12,219 nucleotides of DNA from positions 1 to 12,219 of the forward strand of contig CAJUHZ010000058.1 of the NCBI GenBank assembly GCA_910585945.1, written 5' to 3'. Made by a program: the position numbers and the translations under genes. This document shows, piece by piece, positions 1 to 6,874 of the stretch. The notes under the pieces are model-generated. The model was not told the DNA's origin and did no database searches. It saw only the letters and a list, made by a program, of their open reading frames with translations. The DNA is from an uncultured Bilophila sp. (GTDB taxonomy: Bacteria; Desulfobacterota; Desulfovibrionia; Desulfovibrionales; Desulfovibrionaceae). Numbering within the stretch: the first letter of the stretch is position 1; the number at the start of each line of letters is the position of its first letter.

Positions 1-11
1 CTGTTGGGGGT

Positions 12-60
12 GCAGGGGAATCATTCCCCTGCCGAGGGGTTTGGGGGCGAGAAGCCCCCA
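12..60. repeat. Two tandem GC-rich hairpins at the window edge
   Basis: The first hairpin pairs 12-20 (GCAGGGGAA) with 24-32 (TTCCCCTGC), a perfect 9-bp stem with loop TCA. The second pairs 42-48 (TGGGGGC) with 54-60 (GCCCCCA), a 7-bp stem with loop GAGAA. Neither is followed by a T tract, so neither is a textbook intrinsic terminator. GC-rich double hairpins of this kind are common just after genes in Desulfovibrio-type genomes. Here they probably mark the 3' end of a gene lying left of the window, acting as an mRNA end or as a dispersed repeat. The pairing is seen directly; the role is inferred. Confidence 0.6.
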
Positions 61-98
61 AGAGTGCAAACTGATCCACTGCCGGAGGGAGGCGAAAC

Positions 99-127
99 TT
101 TACTTCGGGGCGCGCCTTCTTTACAAT
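99..127 (+). promoter_or_regulatory. Sigma-70-type promoter for the 173-553 gene
   Basis: A -35 box TTTACT (99-104, 4 of 6 consensus) and a -10 box TACAAT (122-127, 5 of 6) are separated by exactly 17 nt. Transcription would begin near 134, giving a leader of about 40 nt. A strong ribosome binding site, GGAAGGAG (161-168), sits ahead of the ATG at 173. The promoter is predicted from sequence only. Confidence 0.6.
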
Positions 128-172
128 GAACATTCGGCCCGGCGCATATGCCCGGCGGCAGGAAGGAGCGTC

Positions 173-553
173 ATGAGCCAGCAGTATCCCAGCCGAATCC
201 GCTACGAGTACGAACAGGATCAGGAAAACCGCCCCCACTACGCCCACGGGGTCTGGGGCGGCATCAATCCGCAGGGAGAGATCGAGATCAATTTTTACCT
301 GGAAAGCGACAAGATGCCGCCCTATTCGGAGCGCCTTGTCGCGCCGGACGGGTCTTTCGGCCACGAAATGGCGCCCTATGACGATGACGTGCGCACCATC
401 GTGCGGCACATCCATTCCCGGGTGGTGATGAACTACCACACGGCCCGCGCCATGCTGGAATGGCTGGAAGACAAGATCGTCGCGCTGGAGGCCGAAGAGG
501 AAGGCGGCGTGCCGCCCATAACCTTTGATGACGGCGGCTTCCAGCACCAGTAG
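173..553 (+). CDS. Conserved hypothetical protein, C-terminal half resembling DUF3467
   Basis: This 126-residue soluble protein has no signal peptide or membrane segment. The ATG at 173 is preferred over an in-frame ATG at 41 because GGAAGGAG precedes it at a normal distance and a promoter lies at 99-127; the upstream extension would run through the promoter and leader. The N-terminus is polar and rich in Tyr, Gln and Glu. Residues 25-45 form a probable strand region (GVWGGINPQGEIEINFYLES). Residues 72-106 (VRTIVRHIHSRVVMNYHTAR, then AMLEWLEDKIVALE) read as a strand followed by an amphipathic helix. That ending resembles DUF3467 proteins, where a short R-x-hydrophobic stretch precedes a helix with A-[KR]-x-[LM]-L. 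The match is from memory and loose, and no biochemical role is known to me. It converges on the NlpC/P60 gene, 64 bp away, and appears monocistronic. Confidence 0.85.
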   Translation: MSQQYPSRIRYEYEQDQENRPHYAHGVWGGINPQGEIEINFYLESDKMPPYSERLVAPDGSFGHEMAPYDDDVRTIVRHIHSRVVMNYHTARAMLEWLEDKIVALEAEEEGGVPPITFDDGGFQHQ

Positions 554-556
554 CGC

Positions 557-580
557 CCGCTTCCGGTTCCGGAACAGCGG
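557..580. terminator. Possible bidirectional terminator hairpin between convergent genes
   Basis: In the 64-bp gap between convergent stop codons, CCGCT (557-561) pairs with AGCGG (576-580), and TCCGG (562-566) can pair with CCGGA (569-573) across a small bulge. There is no T tract on either side. The convergent setting favours a terminator, but the stem is modest and the call is weak. Confidence 0.3.
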
Positions 581-617
581 ACGCGTCGCCGGGGTGATCC
601 GGCGCTGCCTCCCGCGC

Positions 618-1160
618 CTACCTGAGGAGGCGCCGCACCCGGATGAGCCGCTTGCTCCAGTACGAGTTGGCGATCTTGTCGGTACGCACGCGGCTTCCAC
701 TGCTCGGGCTGTGCACGAACGTTCCATTGCCCGCGTACAGGGCGGTGTGCAGCCCTCGTGCGCTGGAACGGCTTTTGAACACCAGCACGTCTCCCGGGCG
801 CATGGCGTTGGCCTTGACCGCCTTGCCCGCCCTGGCCTGATCTGTCGTCACTCGCGGAACAGTGACGCCGTGTTGCCTGTACGCCCACCAGATCAATCCC
901 GAACAGTCGAAGCCGCGCGGCGTGCTCCCGCCGTAGCGGTAGGGCTTGCCCACCTGCGACAGGGCGGATCGCGCCACGGCGGAACCTGAGCCGGCCGGCC
1001 CCGCGACTTCGGGTTCGCGCCAGACAAGGCCGGTGATGGTCTTTGCGCTGCAACCGGGCAACAGACATGCGGCAAGGCATACCAGCAGGAAGAGGATCGG
1101 AAGGGGAGCGCGTCCGCCGGCATTGCTGGCGGCATTCGCGGCGGCGCGCCTGCCGCTCAC
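618..1160 (-). CDS. NlpC/P60-family cell-wall peptidase, predicted lipoprotein
   Basis: This 180-residue protein is a probable DL-endopeptidase that cuts stem peptides in peptidoglycan. It starts with a basic N-terminus, then a hydrophobic segment (about 19-34) and a lipobox LLPGC with Cys37 as the lipidated residue, so export by Sec and anchoring to the outer or inner membrane is expected. The NlpC/P60 domain spans about 62-178. It holds the catalytic Cys86 in FDCSGL, His138 in GLHTALYAG and a probable third catalytic His150 in FVHSPSSG. The YRYGG motif before the Cys and the RPGDVLVF motif (121-128) are typical of the family. The start is GTG at 1160, overlapping the mnmG stop as GTGA and preceded by AAGGGG. 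The overlap implies translational coupling to mnmG. Family assignment is firm; the exact bond cut is not shown. Confidence 0.93.
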   Translation of the reverse strand: MSGRRAAANAASNAGGRAPLPILFLLVCLAACLLPGCSAKTITGLVWREPEVAGPAGSGSAVARSALSQVGKPYRYGGSTPRGFDCSGLIWWAYRQHGVTVPRVTTDQARAGKAVKANAMRPGDVLVFKSRSSARGLHTALYAGNGTFVHSPSSGSRVRTDKIANSYWSKRLIRVRRLLR

Positions 1161-3043
1161 GAACGCCCCTTGCCCGCCGGTATGGCCGACGCTCTTTTTT
1201 TCATATGGATTTCAAGGCACGTCAGCGCCGCCGGCGTGACGCCGGAAATGCGCCCGGCCTGCCCGAAGGTCAGCGGACGCACGGAGATCAGCTTTTCCAC
1301 AATTTCACGGGAGAGGCCGGCCACAGTCGTGTAGTCGATATCTTCGGGCAGACGCATCCGCTCAAGGCGGGCGGCGCGCTCCACCAGTTCTTCCTGACGT
1401 TCGAGGTAGCCCGCGTATTTCACCGTGGTTTCGGCTTCGCGCCGCACATCGGCGGAGAATGTTTGCAGATCCGGCAGAAAGCCGGACAGGTGATCAAGAG
1501 TGACAGGGGGACGACGCAACAATTCTTCCAGCGTCACGCTCCGGGGCGGGAGGGGTTCGCCGCACGCCGCGAAGCGCGCCCAGGCGTCGCCGCCGGCCGC
1601 CGGATCCGCCCGCGTGTGCCGCACCCTGTCGAGCAAGCGGGCCAGAGCCGCCTGCCTCTCGCAAAAAACGGCCCATTGCGCGTCGCTCACCAGACCCAGT
1701 TCGCGCCCGAGGGGGGTGAGACGGGCGTCGGCGTTGCTCTCGCGCAGGAGCAGGCGGTGCTCCGCCCGCGAGGTGAACATGCGGTACGGCTCGCGCGTGC
1801 CGCGCGTGACCAGATCGTCCGCCAGCACGGCCATGTACGCCTTGTCCCGGCCGGGCAGGAAGGGCGGCCGTCCCTCCAGACGGCAGAAGATGTTCAGGGC
1901 CGCCCACAGCCCCTGTGCGGCCGCTTCCTCATATCCTGACGTGCCGTTGACCTGACCGGCCATCCACAGCCCGGAGAGCGCCCTTGTTTCCAGCGTGGGG
2001 TGAAGTTGCGCGGGGTCGGCGTAATCGTACTCGATAGCGTAGCCGGGGCGCACCATGCGCGCCTTTTCCAGGCCGGGAATGGTGGCGATCATCGCCAGTT
2101 GCACGTCCAGCGGCAGGCTCGTGGAAATGCCGTTGGCGTAGCATTCCGCGCTGTTCAGTCCCTCCGGCTCGATGAAAATCTGGTGCCGCTCCCGATCCGG
2201 AAAACGGAAAACCTTGTCCTCCACCGAGGGGCAGTAGCGCGCGCCCGTGCCTTCGATCACCCCGGTGAACAGGGGCGAGCGGTCCAGCCCGCCCCGGATG
2301 ACCTTGTGCGTGGCCTCGTTGGTCCAGGTGATGTGGCAGGAGATCTGCGGCTGGCAGGGCTTCGGCCCGTGAAAGCTGAAGCCGGGCGGCGGGGCGTCTC
2401 CGGGCTGCTCCTCCAGACGCGAGAAGTCGATGCTGGAGGCGAGCAGGCGCGGAGTGGTGCCGGTTTTCAGACGGCCAAGCTCCAGCCCGTGCTCGCGCAG
2501 GGAGGCCGAAAGACGCGCGGCCGGGGCGTCGCCAAGCCGGCCGGCCGGGAAGTGCGTCAGGCCGATATGGACCAGCCCGGCCAGGAAGGTGCCGGCGGTC
2601 ACGAGCACATGGGCGGCTTCAAACGTCGCGCCCAGGGCGGTGCGCACCCCGCGCGCCCGGCCGTCACGCGCCAGCACGGCGTCCACCGTGTCCTGCCACA
2701 GGGTCAGGTTGGGCTGGCGGAAAAGCGAGCGCTTGACCGCGGCCATGTACAGATCGCGGTCGATTTGCGCCCGTGTGGCGCGCACGGCCGGCCCCTTGCT
2801 CGCGTTCAGGGTGCGGAACTGGATGCCGGCCGCGTCGGCCCACAGGCCCATCATGCCCCCGAGCGCGTCGATCTCGCGCACCATATGCCCCTTGGCCAAG
2901 CCGCCAATGGCCGGATTGCAGGAAAGATGCCCGATTCGGTCCACATTGCCCGTGACAAGGAGCGTTTGCCGCCCCAGGCGGGCCAGGGCCATGGCCGCCT
3001 CGCAGCCGGCATGGCCGGCCCCTATGACGATGCAGTCGAACAC
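1157..3043 (-). CDS. mnmG: tRNA uridine-5-carboxymethylaminomethyl modification enzyme MnmG (GidA)
   Basis: MnmG is the FAD-binding partner of the GTPase MnmE. Together they install the (carboxymethyl)aminomethyl group on U34 of tRNAs that read split codon boxes. The 628-residue length is normal for the family. Residues 8-13 (GAGHAG) form the FAD dinucleotide-binding loop. The first GidA signature is at 268-281 (GARYCPSVEDKVFRF, with the conserved Cys271), and the second at 363-384 (AGQVNGTSGYEEAAAQG and following). The C-terminal helical region that contacts MnmE and tRNA is present (DIDYTTVAGLSREIVEKL). The start is GTG at 3043, with GGGAGGAAC at a suitable distance upstream on the minus strand. 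It lies 46 nt after the DUF362 gene and overlaps the NlpC/P60 start. mnmE is not in the window, which is common outside gammaproteobacteria. Confidence 0.97.
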   Translation of the reverse strand: MFDCIVIGAGHAGCEAAMALARLGRQTLLVTGNVDRIGHLSCNPAIGGLAKGHMVREIDALGGMMGLWADAAGIQFRTLNASKGPAVRATRAQIDRDLYMAAVKRSLFRQPNLTLWQDTVDAVLARDGRARGVRTALGATFEAAHVLVTAGTFLAGLVHIGLTHFPAGRLGDAPAARLSASLREHGLELGRLKTGTTPRLLASSIDFSRLEEQPGDAPPPGFSFHGPKPCQPQISCHITWTNEATHKVIRGGLDRSPLFTGVIEGTGARYCPSVEDKVFRFPDRERHQIFIEPEGLNSAECYANGISTSLPLDVQLAMIATIPGLEKARMVRPGYAIEYDYADPAQLHPTLETRALSGLWMAGQVNGTSGYEEAAAQGLWAALNIFCRLEGRPPFLPGRDKAYMAVLADDLVTRGTREPYRMFTSRAEHRLLLRESNADARLTPLGRELGLVSDAQWAVFCERQAALARLLDRVRHTRADPAAGGDAWARFAACGEPLPPRSVTLEELLRRPPVTLDHLSGFLPDLQTFSADVRREAETTVKYAGYLERQEELVERAARLERMRLPEDIDYTTVAGLSREIVEKLISVRPLTFGQAGRISGVTPAALTCLEIHMKKRASAIPAGKGRS

Positions 3044-3072
3044 GCGTTCCTCCCGCCTTCAGACCATCTTCC

Positions 3073-3088
3073 CGATCCGGCCGGATCG
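3073..3088. repeat. Perfect 16-bp palindrome between the DUF362 gene and mnmG
   Basis: CGATCCGG (3073-3080) is followed immediately by its exact reverse complement CCGGATCG (3081-3088). It lies in the 46-nt gap, just after the DUF362 stop codon (3090-3092) and about 30 nt before the mnmG start. As RNA it can form a 6-bp stem with loop GGCC. No T run follows on the minus strand, so a dimeric protein-binding site or an mRNA-processing hairpin is as likely as a terminator. Confidence 0.5.
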
Positions 3089-3089
3089 C

Positions 3090-4199
3090 CTACAGCGTCA
3101 CCAGTTCGTAGTCGGCCGAGCCGAGTCCGATGCGCACGGCGTGATCGATCTGGCTTCTCCAGTCCGTGGCCGGGTGGATGGCGGTAAAGTGATCGCAGCC
3201 GTCGTGGCGGCGTTCGCCCATGATGCTTGCGCTGATGGCGGGCGCGGCATTGACCGCGTCGATGCACGCCTTGTCCAGGGCCACGGGGTCAAAGCTGGCG
3301 AACATGCCGATATCGGGCACCACCGCCGCGTCGTTTTCGCCGTGGCAGTCGCAGAAGGGCGAAACCTGATTGACCACGCTGACATGAAAGTGCGGTTTGC
3401 CGTCCAGCACGGCCTTGGCGTATTCGGCCATGCGGCAGTTGAGGATATTGTTGTTGGCGTCGTAGTCGTTGACGATGGCGTCGAAATTGCATGTTCCGAT
3501 GCAGCGGCCGCAGCCCACGCACAGGTCATGGTTGATGAACGCCTTTCTGTCTTCCCCGAAGGCAATGGCGCTCTGCGCGCAAAAGCGCATGCAGGATCCG
3601 CAGGAACGGCACTTGGCGGCCGAGACTCGCGGTTTGCCGTCGCTGTGCATCGCCATTTTGCCCGCGCGGCTTCCGCAGCCCATGCCGATGTTCTTGATCG
3701 CCCCGCCGAAGCCCGTCAGCTCGTGCCCCTTGAAATGCGTCAGCGAAACAAAGACGTCCGCATCCATGATCGCCCGCCCGATGCGGGCGCTGCTGAAGTA
3801 GGTGCAGCCTTCCAGCGGCACTTCCACATCGTCCGTGCCTTTCAGACCGTCGGCGATGATGACCTGACAGCCTGTGGAAAGCGGCGTGAAGCCGTTTTCG
3901 TACGCGGCCTCGATATGCTCCAGCGCATCCTTGCGCCGGCCGACGTACAGCGTGTTGCAATCGGTGAGAAACGGCTTGCCGCCCTGCTTGCGCACCGCAT
4001 CGACTACCGTTTTGGCAAAATTGGGACGCAGGAAGGACAGGTTGCCCGGCTCACCGAAGTGCAACTTGATCGCGACGAACTTGTCCTGCATGTCGATGCG
4101 TTCCATTCCGGCACTGGCGATCAGTTTTTCCAGCTTGCGCAACAGGCTTGTTCCCGTCTTGCACCGCATGTCGGTGAAATATACTTTGGATGCGCTCAT
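3090..4199 (-). CDS. DUF362 domain protein with a two-cluster 4Fe-4S ferredoxin insert
   Basis: This 369-residue cytoplasmic protein is a probable iron-sulfur protein of unknown substrate. The DUF362 domain covers about 40-180 and resumes near 290; conserved-looking stretches include FVAIKLHFGEPGN (41-53), the FLTDCNTLY region (77-85) and THFKGHELTGFGGAIKNIGMG (154-174). Between these parts is a bacterial ferredoxin-like module. Cys197, 200, 203 and 207 (CRSCGSCMRFC) and Cys227, 230, 233 and 237 (CVGCGRCIGTC) supply ligands for two [4Fe-4S] clusters. There is no signal peptide and no twin-arginine motif. The ATG at 4199 has GAGGT upstream. It lies 27 nt after lepB and 46 nt before mnmG on the same strand. 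DUF362 ferredoxin proteins are widespread in anaerobes; electron transfer or Fe-S chemistry is inferred, and a link to either neighbour is untested. Confidence 0.93.
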   Translation of the reverse strand: MSASKVYFTDMRCKTGTSLLRKLEKLIASAGMERIDMQDKFVAIKLHFGEPGNLSFLRPNFAKTVVDAVRKQGGKPFLTDCNTLYVGRRKDALEHIEAAYENGFTPLSTGCQVIIADGLKGTDDVEVPLEGCTYFSSARIGRAIMDADVFVSLTHFKGHELTGFGGAIKNIGMGCGSRAGKMAMHSDGKPRVSAAKCRSCGSCMRFCAQSAIAFGEDRKAFINHDLCVGCGRCIGTCNFDAIVNDYDANNNILNCRMAEYAKAVLDGKPHFHVSVVNQVSPFCDCHGENDAAVVPDIGMFASFDPVALDKACIDAVNAAPAISASIMGERRHDGCDHFTAIHPATDWRSQIDHAVRIGLGSADYELVTL

Positions 4200-4226
4200 T
4201 TCATTACCTCGGTAAAAAACAGAATC

Positions 4227-4850
4227 TCAGCGAATGATCGTGCCGATCCGCCCAGGCCGGATATCGGACAGCCCGCGTGACGACCAGTAGATGATCCACG
4301 CCTTGCCGCGAATGGCCTTGCGGTCCACATAGCCCCAGAAGCGCGAATCCTGCGAGTCGTCCCGGTTGTCGCCAAGCACGAAGTACTTGTCCGCCGGCAC
4401 GGTGATCGGCCCCCAGTTGTCGCGGCGCGGCAGGATGACGTCCGGCTGGGAGAGGCGCACATACGGCTCGTTCACCGCCGCGCCGTTGCGGTACAGCACC
4501 TTGTCGCGCATCTGCAGCACGTCGCCCGGCACGCCGACCACACGCTTGATGTAGTCAAGCGAAGGATCTTCGGGATAGCGGAAGACGATGACGTCCCCGA
4601 CTTCCGGATCGCTCCCGCGGATCAGGTATTCGTCCGAAAACGGGCGCTTCAGCCCGTACAGGAATTTGTTGACAAGGAGATGATCCCCGATCTGGAGCGT
4701 TTCCAGCATGGAGCCGGACGGAATCTTGAACGCCTGGACGACAAAGGTGGTCAGGACAAGCGCGACGACGCCGGCCCAGATCAGCGCTTCAAGGTATTCC
4801 CAGATCACGGATTGACGGAACCTTTCAAAAAAAGTGGAAGCATGATGCAT
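4227..4850 (-). CDS. lepB: Signal peptidase I (LepB)
   Basis: LepB cleaves signal peptides from exported proteins at the outer face of the cytoplasmic membrane using a Ser/Lys dyad. The 207-residue protein has one N-terminal membrane segment (about 20-40) followed by the S26 catalytic domain. The nucleophile is Ser47 in IPSGSMLETL, and the general base is Lys102 in DYIKRVVGVPGD. The third conserved box, GDNRDDSQDSRFWG, is at 160-173. This is a short single-anchor form, as in many non-enteric bacteria. I chose the ATG at 4850 because it places the anchor next to the N-terminus. The open frame runs further upstream into the purE gene, but it has no ATG there and no family-like sequence. The upstream GGGT is a weak ribosome site. 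The gene follows purE by 35 nt and leads into the DUF362 gene. Confidence 0.95.
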   Translation of the reverse strand: MHHASTFFERFRQSVIWEYLEALIWAGVVALVLTTFVVQAFKIPSGSMLETLQIGDHLLVNKFLYGLKRPFSDEYLIRGSDPEVGDVIVFRYPEDPSLDYIKRVVGVPGDVLQMRDKVLYRNGAAVNEPYVRLSQPDVILPRRDNWGPITVPADKYFVLGDNRDDSQDSRFWGYVDRKAIRGKAWIIYWSSRGLSDIRPGRIGTIIR

Positions 4851-4876
4851 GATTGACCCGTATGCAATGGAGATGC

Positions 4877-4908
4877 AAAAAAATGTTATGCGGAATGGCG
4901 CTGCCGCA
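4877..4908 (-). terminator. Weak terminator-like signal after purE
   Basis: On the minus strand TGCGG (4908-4904) can pair with CCGCA (4893-4889) across a 10-nt loop, overlapping the last purE codons and stop. A run of seven T residues follows (4883-4877). The stem has only five pairs, so termination is probably partial. If it works, lepB and the genes after it would be attenuated relative to purD-purE. Confidence 0.35.
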
Positions 4909-5392
4909 GGGCTTCGTCCGCCGCTTCGACGCCAGCCCTGAAGTCCGCGCGGGCGGCGGCAAGGGCGGCGGCAAGGGCGGGATCGCGCAGGGCGAGGATC
5001 TGTGCGGCCAGCCAGGCGGCGTTGCGCGCGCCGGCCTTGTCCAGCGCCACGGTGGCCACAGGGAAGCCGGGCGGCATCTGCACCGTGGCGAGCAGGGCGT
5101 CCATGCCGCCGAGCGAAGAGGCCGTCACCGGAATGCCGATCACGGGCTTTGTCGTGCGCGCGGCCACCGCTCCCGCAAGGTGGGCGGCCATGCCCGCCGC
5201 GCAGATGAAGACCTCGCAGCCTTCGGCTTCCAGCCGGTCCACAAGGGCGGCCGTGCGCTCGGGGGTGCGGTGGGCGGACGTCACGGCAAAACAGTAGGGG
5301 ATGCCGAGTTGTTTCAGAACCTCGGCGCACGGGGCCACAGTGGACTCATCCGAGGCCGATCCCATGAAGACGGCGACTTTTGCGTTTGTCAT
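4886..5392 (-). CDS. purE: N5-carboxyaminoimidazole ribonucleotide mutase PurE
   Basis: PurE converts N5-CAIR to CAIR in de novo purine synthesis, or carboxylates AIR directly if it is a class II enzyme. The 168-residue length fits the small homo-octameric family. Family motifs are GSASDES (11-17), the substrate-binding SAHRTPE (39-45), the AAGMAAHLAG loop (65-74), and the GIPV and MPPGFPVATVALDKAGARNA regions (86-125), which match the E. coli-type enzyme. The start is ATG at 5392; upstream sequence in this frame does not look like PurE. The ribosome site is weak, which suits coupling with purD, whose stop lies 53 nt upstream. Near the C-terminus a 12-bp unit is repeated twice (4951-4974), encoding an Ala-rich LAAA-LAAA helix. 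No purK is seen, so the N5-CAIR source is not visible here. Confidence 0.96.
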   Translation of the reverse strand: MTNAKVAVFMGSASDESTVAPCAEVLKQLGIPYCFAVTSAHRTPERTAALVDRLEAEGCEVFICAAGMAAHLAGAVAARTTKPVIGIPVTASSLGGMDALLATVQMPPGFPVATVALDKAGARNAAWLAAQILALRDPALAAALAAARADFRAGVEAADEALRQRHSA

Positions 5393-5445
5393 GGCTCTGT
5401 TCCAGAAGTGATGAAACGGTTTGACCGGGGTTCGCCTGGCCGGAT

Positions 5446-6726
5446 TCAGCGGCCCAGCCGGCGCAGACCCTTGGCCCCGATATCGGTACGGTGGCGGCTT
5501 TGGGGCATGCGAACCCGCTCCACCGCGGCGTAGGCCTGATCGCGCGCGCCGGCAAGATCCGCCCCGAGCGCGGTCACGCACAGCACGCGCCCGCCGCTGG
5601 AAACGGGCTGGCCGTTCTCAAGCCGCGTCCCGGCCTGAAAGACCTTGACCCCGGGCAGGCTTTCCGCCTCTTCCAGCCCGGCGATGGGCAGTCCCCTGGC
5701 ATAGGATCCGGGGTAGCCCTCGGCCGCCACCACCACGCCGAGCGCGGCTTCCGGCCGCACGGCGAGCCGCACGCCCTCAAGCTTCCCTCTGGCGCAGGCC
5801 GTCATGACCTCCAGCAGATTGCTTTCAAGCCGCATGAGCAGGGGCTGGCACTCCGGATCGCCAAAGCGGACGTTGTATTCAAGTACTTTTGGCCCGTCTT
5901 CCGTGATCATCAGCCCGGCGTAGAGCACGCCGGTGTACGGATGCCCCTGCCGGGCCATTTCGCGCAGGATCGGCCGGATGGTCAGATCCGTCATCCGTTC
6001 CAGTTCGCTGTCGGGGAGGATGGGGGCGGGGCTGTACGCGCCCATGCCGCCGGTGTTGGGGCCTGTGTCGCCGTCAAAGGCGGCCTTGTGATCCTGGGCC
6101 GAGGGCAGGGGGAGGGCTGTTTCGCCCGAGCAGAACGCCAGCAGGGAAACTTCCTCCCCGATCAGCCGTTCCTCGATGACCACGCTGTCGCCCGCCGCGC
6201 CAAAGGCGCGCTGGCCCATGATCTGATCCACGGCCGCGAGGGCTTCTTCCACCGTGGCCGCGACGATCACGCCCTTGCCGGCGGCCAGGCCGTCGGCCTT
6301 GACCACGACGGGCGCGCCGTGCTCCAGAATATGGGCGCGCGCGTCCTCAAGCCGGGTGAACACGCCGCTGGCCGCCGTTGGAACGCCGGCCCGGGCCATG
6401 ATTTCCTTGGCGAACGCCTTGCTGCCTTCCAGCCGGGCGCACCATTTGTCCGGGCCGAAGACGGCGATGCCGGCCTCGCGCATGGCGTCCGCCACGCCGA
6501 GGGTCAGCGGCAGTTCCGGCCCCGGAACCACGAGATCGATATTCTTTTCCCGGGCAAAGGCCACAAGGCCGGGCAGGTCGTTGTCGGCAAGGGGGACGTT
6601 TTCGCCTTCCGCCGCGGTACCACCATTGCCGGGCGCGCAGTACAGGGCTTCCACCCCGCCGGCGCTCCGGAGTTTCCAGGCCAGGGCGTGTTCCCGCCCG
6701 CCGGAGCCGATAACAAGCACGCGCAT
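5446..6726 (-). CDS. purD: Phosphoribosylamine-glycine ligase (GAR synthetase) PurD
   Basis: PurD joins glycine to 5-phosphoribosylamine with ATP, the second step of purine synthesis. The 426-residue length is standard. Domains run in the usual order: N-domain with VLVIGSGGREHALAW (3-17), the ATP-grasp region with VVKADGLAAGKGVIVA (141-156), QDHKAAFDGD (211-220) and NTGGMGAY (224-231), and the signature RFGDPECQPLL (287-297) with metal ligands. The C-domain continues to the end (GRVLCVTALGADL near 379-391). The ATG at 6726 follows GGAGGG, spaced about 10 nt. It is the first gene of the minus-strand series and directly precedes purE, so two purine genes are co-transcribed. Regulation is probably from the divergent region shared with the aryl-CoA ligase; I see no purine riboswitch there. 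Confidence 0.97.
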   Translation of the reverse strand: MRVLVIGSGGREHALAWKLRSAGGVEALYCAPGNGGTAAEGENVPLADNDLPGLVAFAREKNIDLVVPGPELPLTLGVADAMREAGIAVFGPDKWCARLEGSKAFAKEIMARAGVPTAASGVFTRLEDARAHILEHGAPVVVKADGLAAGKGVIVAATVEEALAAVDQIMGQRAFGAAGDSVVIEERLIGEEVSLLAFCSGETALPLPSAQDHKAAFDGDTGPNTGGMGAYSPAPILPDSELERMTDLTIRPILREMARQGHPYTGVLYAGLMITEDGPKVLEYNVRFGDPECQPLLMRLESNLLEVMTACARGKLEGVRLAVRPEAALGVVVAAEGYPGSYARGLPIAGLEEAESLPGVKVFQAGTRLENGQPVSSGGRVLCVTALGADLAGARDQAYAAVERVRMPQSRHRTDIGAKGLRRLGR

Positions 6727-6753
6727 CCGGGCTTTCCCTCCGTTGTGATTCCT

Positions 6754-6781
6754 GTTAAAGCAAGTCGGTTGTATTTGACAG
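6754..6781 (-). promoter_or_regulatory. Candidate purD promoter
   Basis: On the minus strand, a -35 box CTGTCA (6781-6776, 4 of 6) and a -10 box TTTAAC (6759-6754, 4 of 6) are 16 nt apart. The purD start follows about 28 nt later. It is a moderate match and would overlap the -35 box of the divergent aryl-CoA ligase promoter. Confidence 0.35.
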
Positions 6782-6803
6782 CCCTACCTGTTTCGCGCCG
6801 AAA
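6775..6803 (+). promoter_or_regulatory. Consensus -35 box and small palindrome upstream of the aryl-CoA ligase gene
   Basis: TTGACA (6775-6780) is a perfect -35 box. No good -10 box sits 16-18 nt away; the sequence there is CCGAAA-like, so the promoter may need an activator. The same place holds an inverted repeat, TTTCG (6791-6795), CGC, CGAAA (6799-6803), which could be an operator. Confidence 0.3.
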
Positions 6804-6874
6804 ACACAAGAACGCCGCGCGCCCTTCCCCTGCCGGAGTGTTCCGGCCCGCCCCGTATTTCAAGGATGCCGCCC

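Noticed and set aside
41..172. Longer N-terminus for the first gene from ATG 41
   Set aside because: It would include the promoter and hairpin region; the ribosome site clearly serves ATG 173.
2430..4280. 616-codon plus-strand open frame across mnmG and the DUF362 gene
   Set aside because: It spans two well-supported minus-strand genes and the gap between them, and its translation resembles no family.
4851..5330. Upstream extension of lepB into purE (367-codon frame)
   Set aside because: There is no family-like sequence before MHHASTFFER, the added part is Arg/Gly-rich, and it is a shadow of purE.
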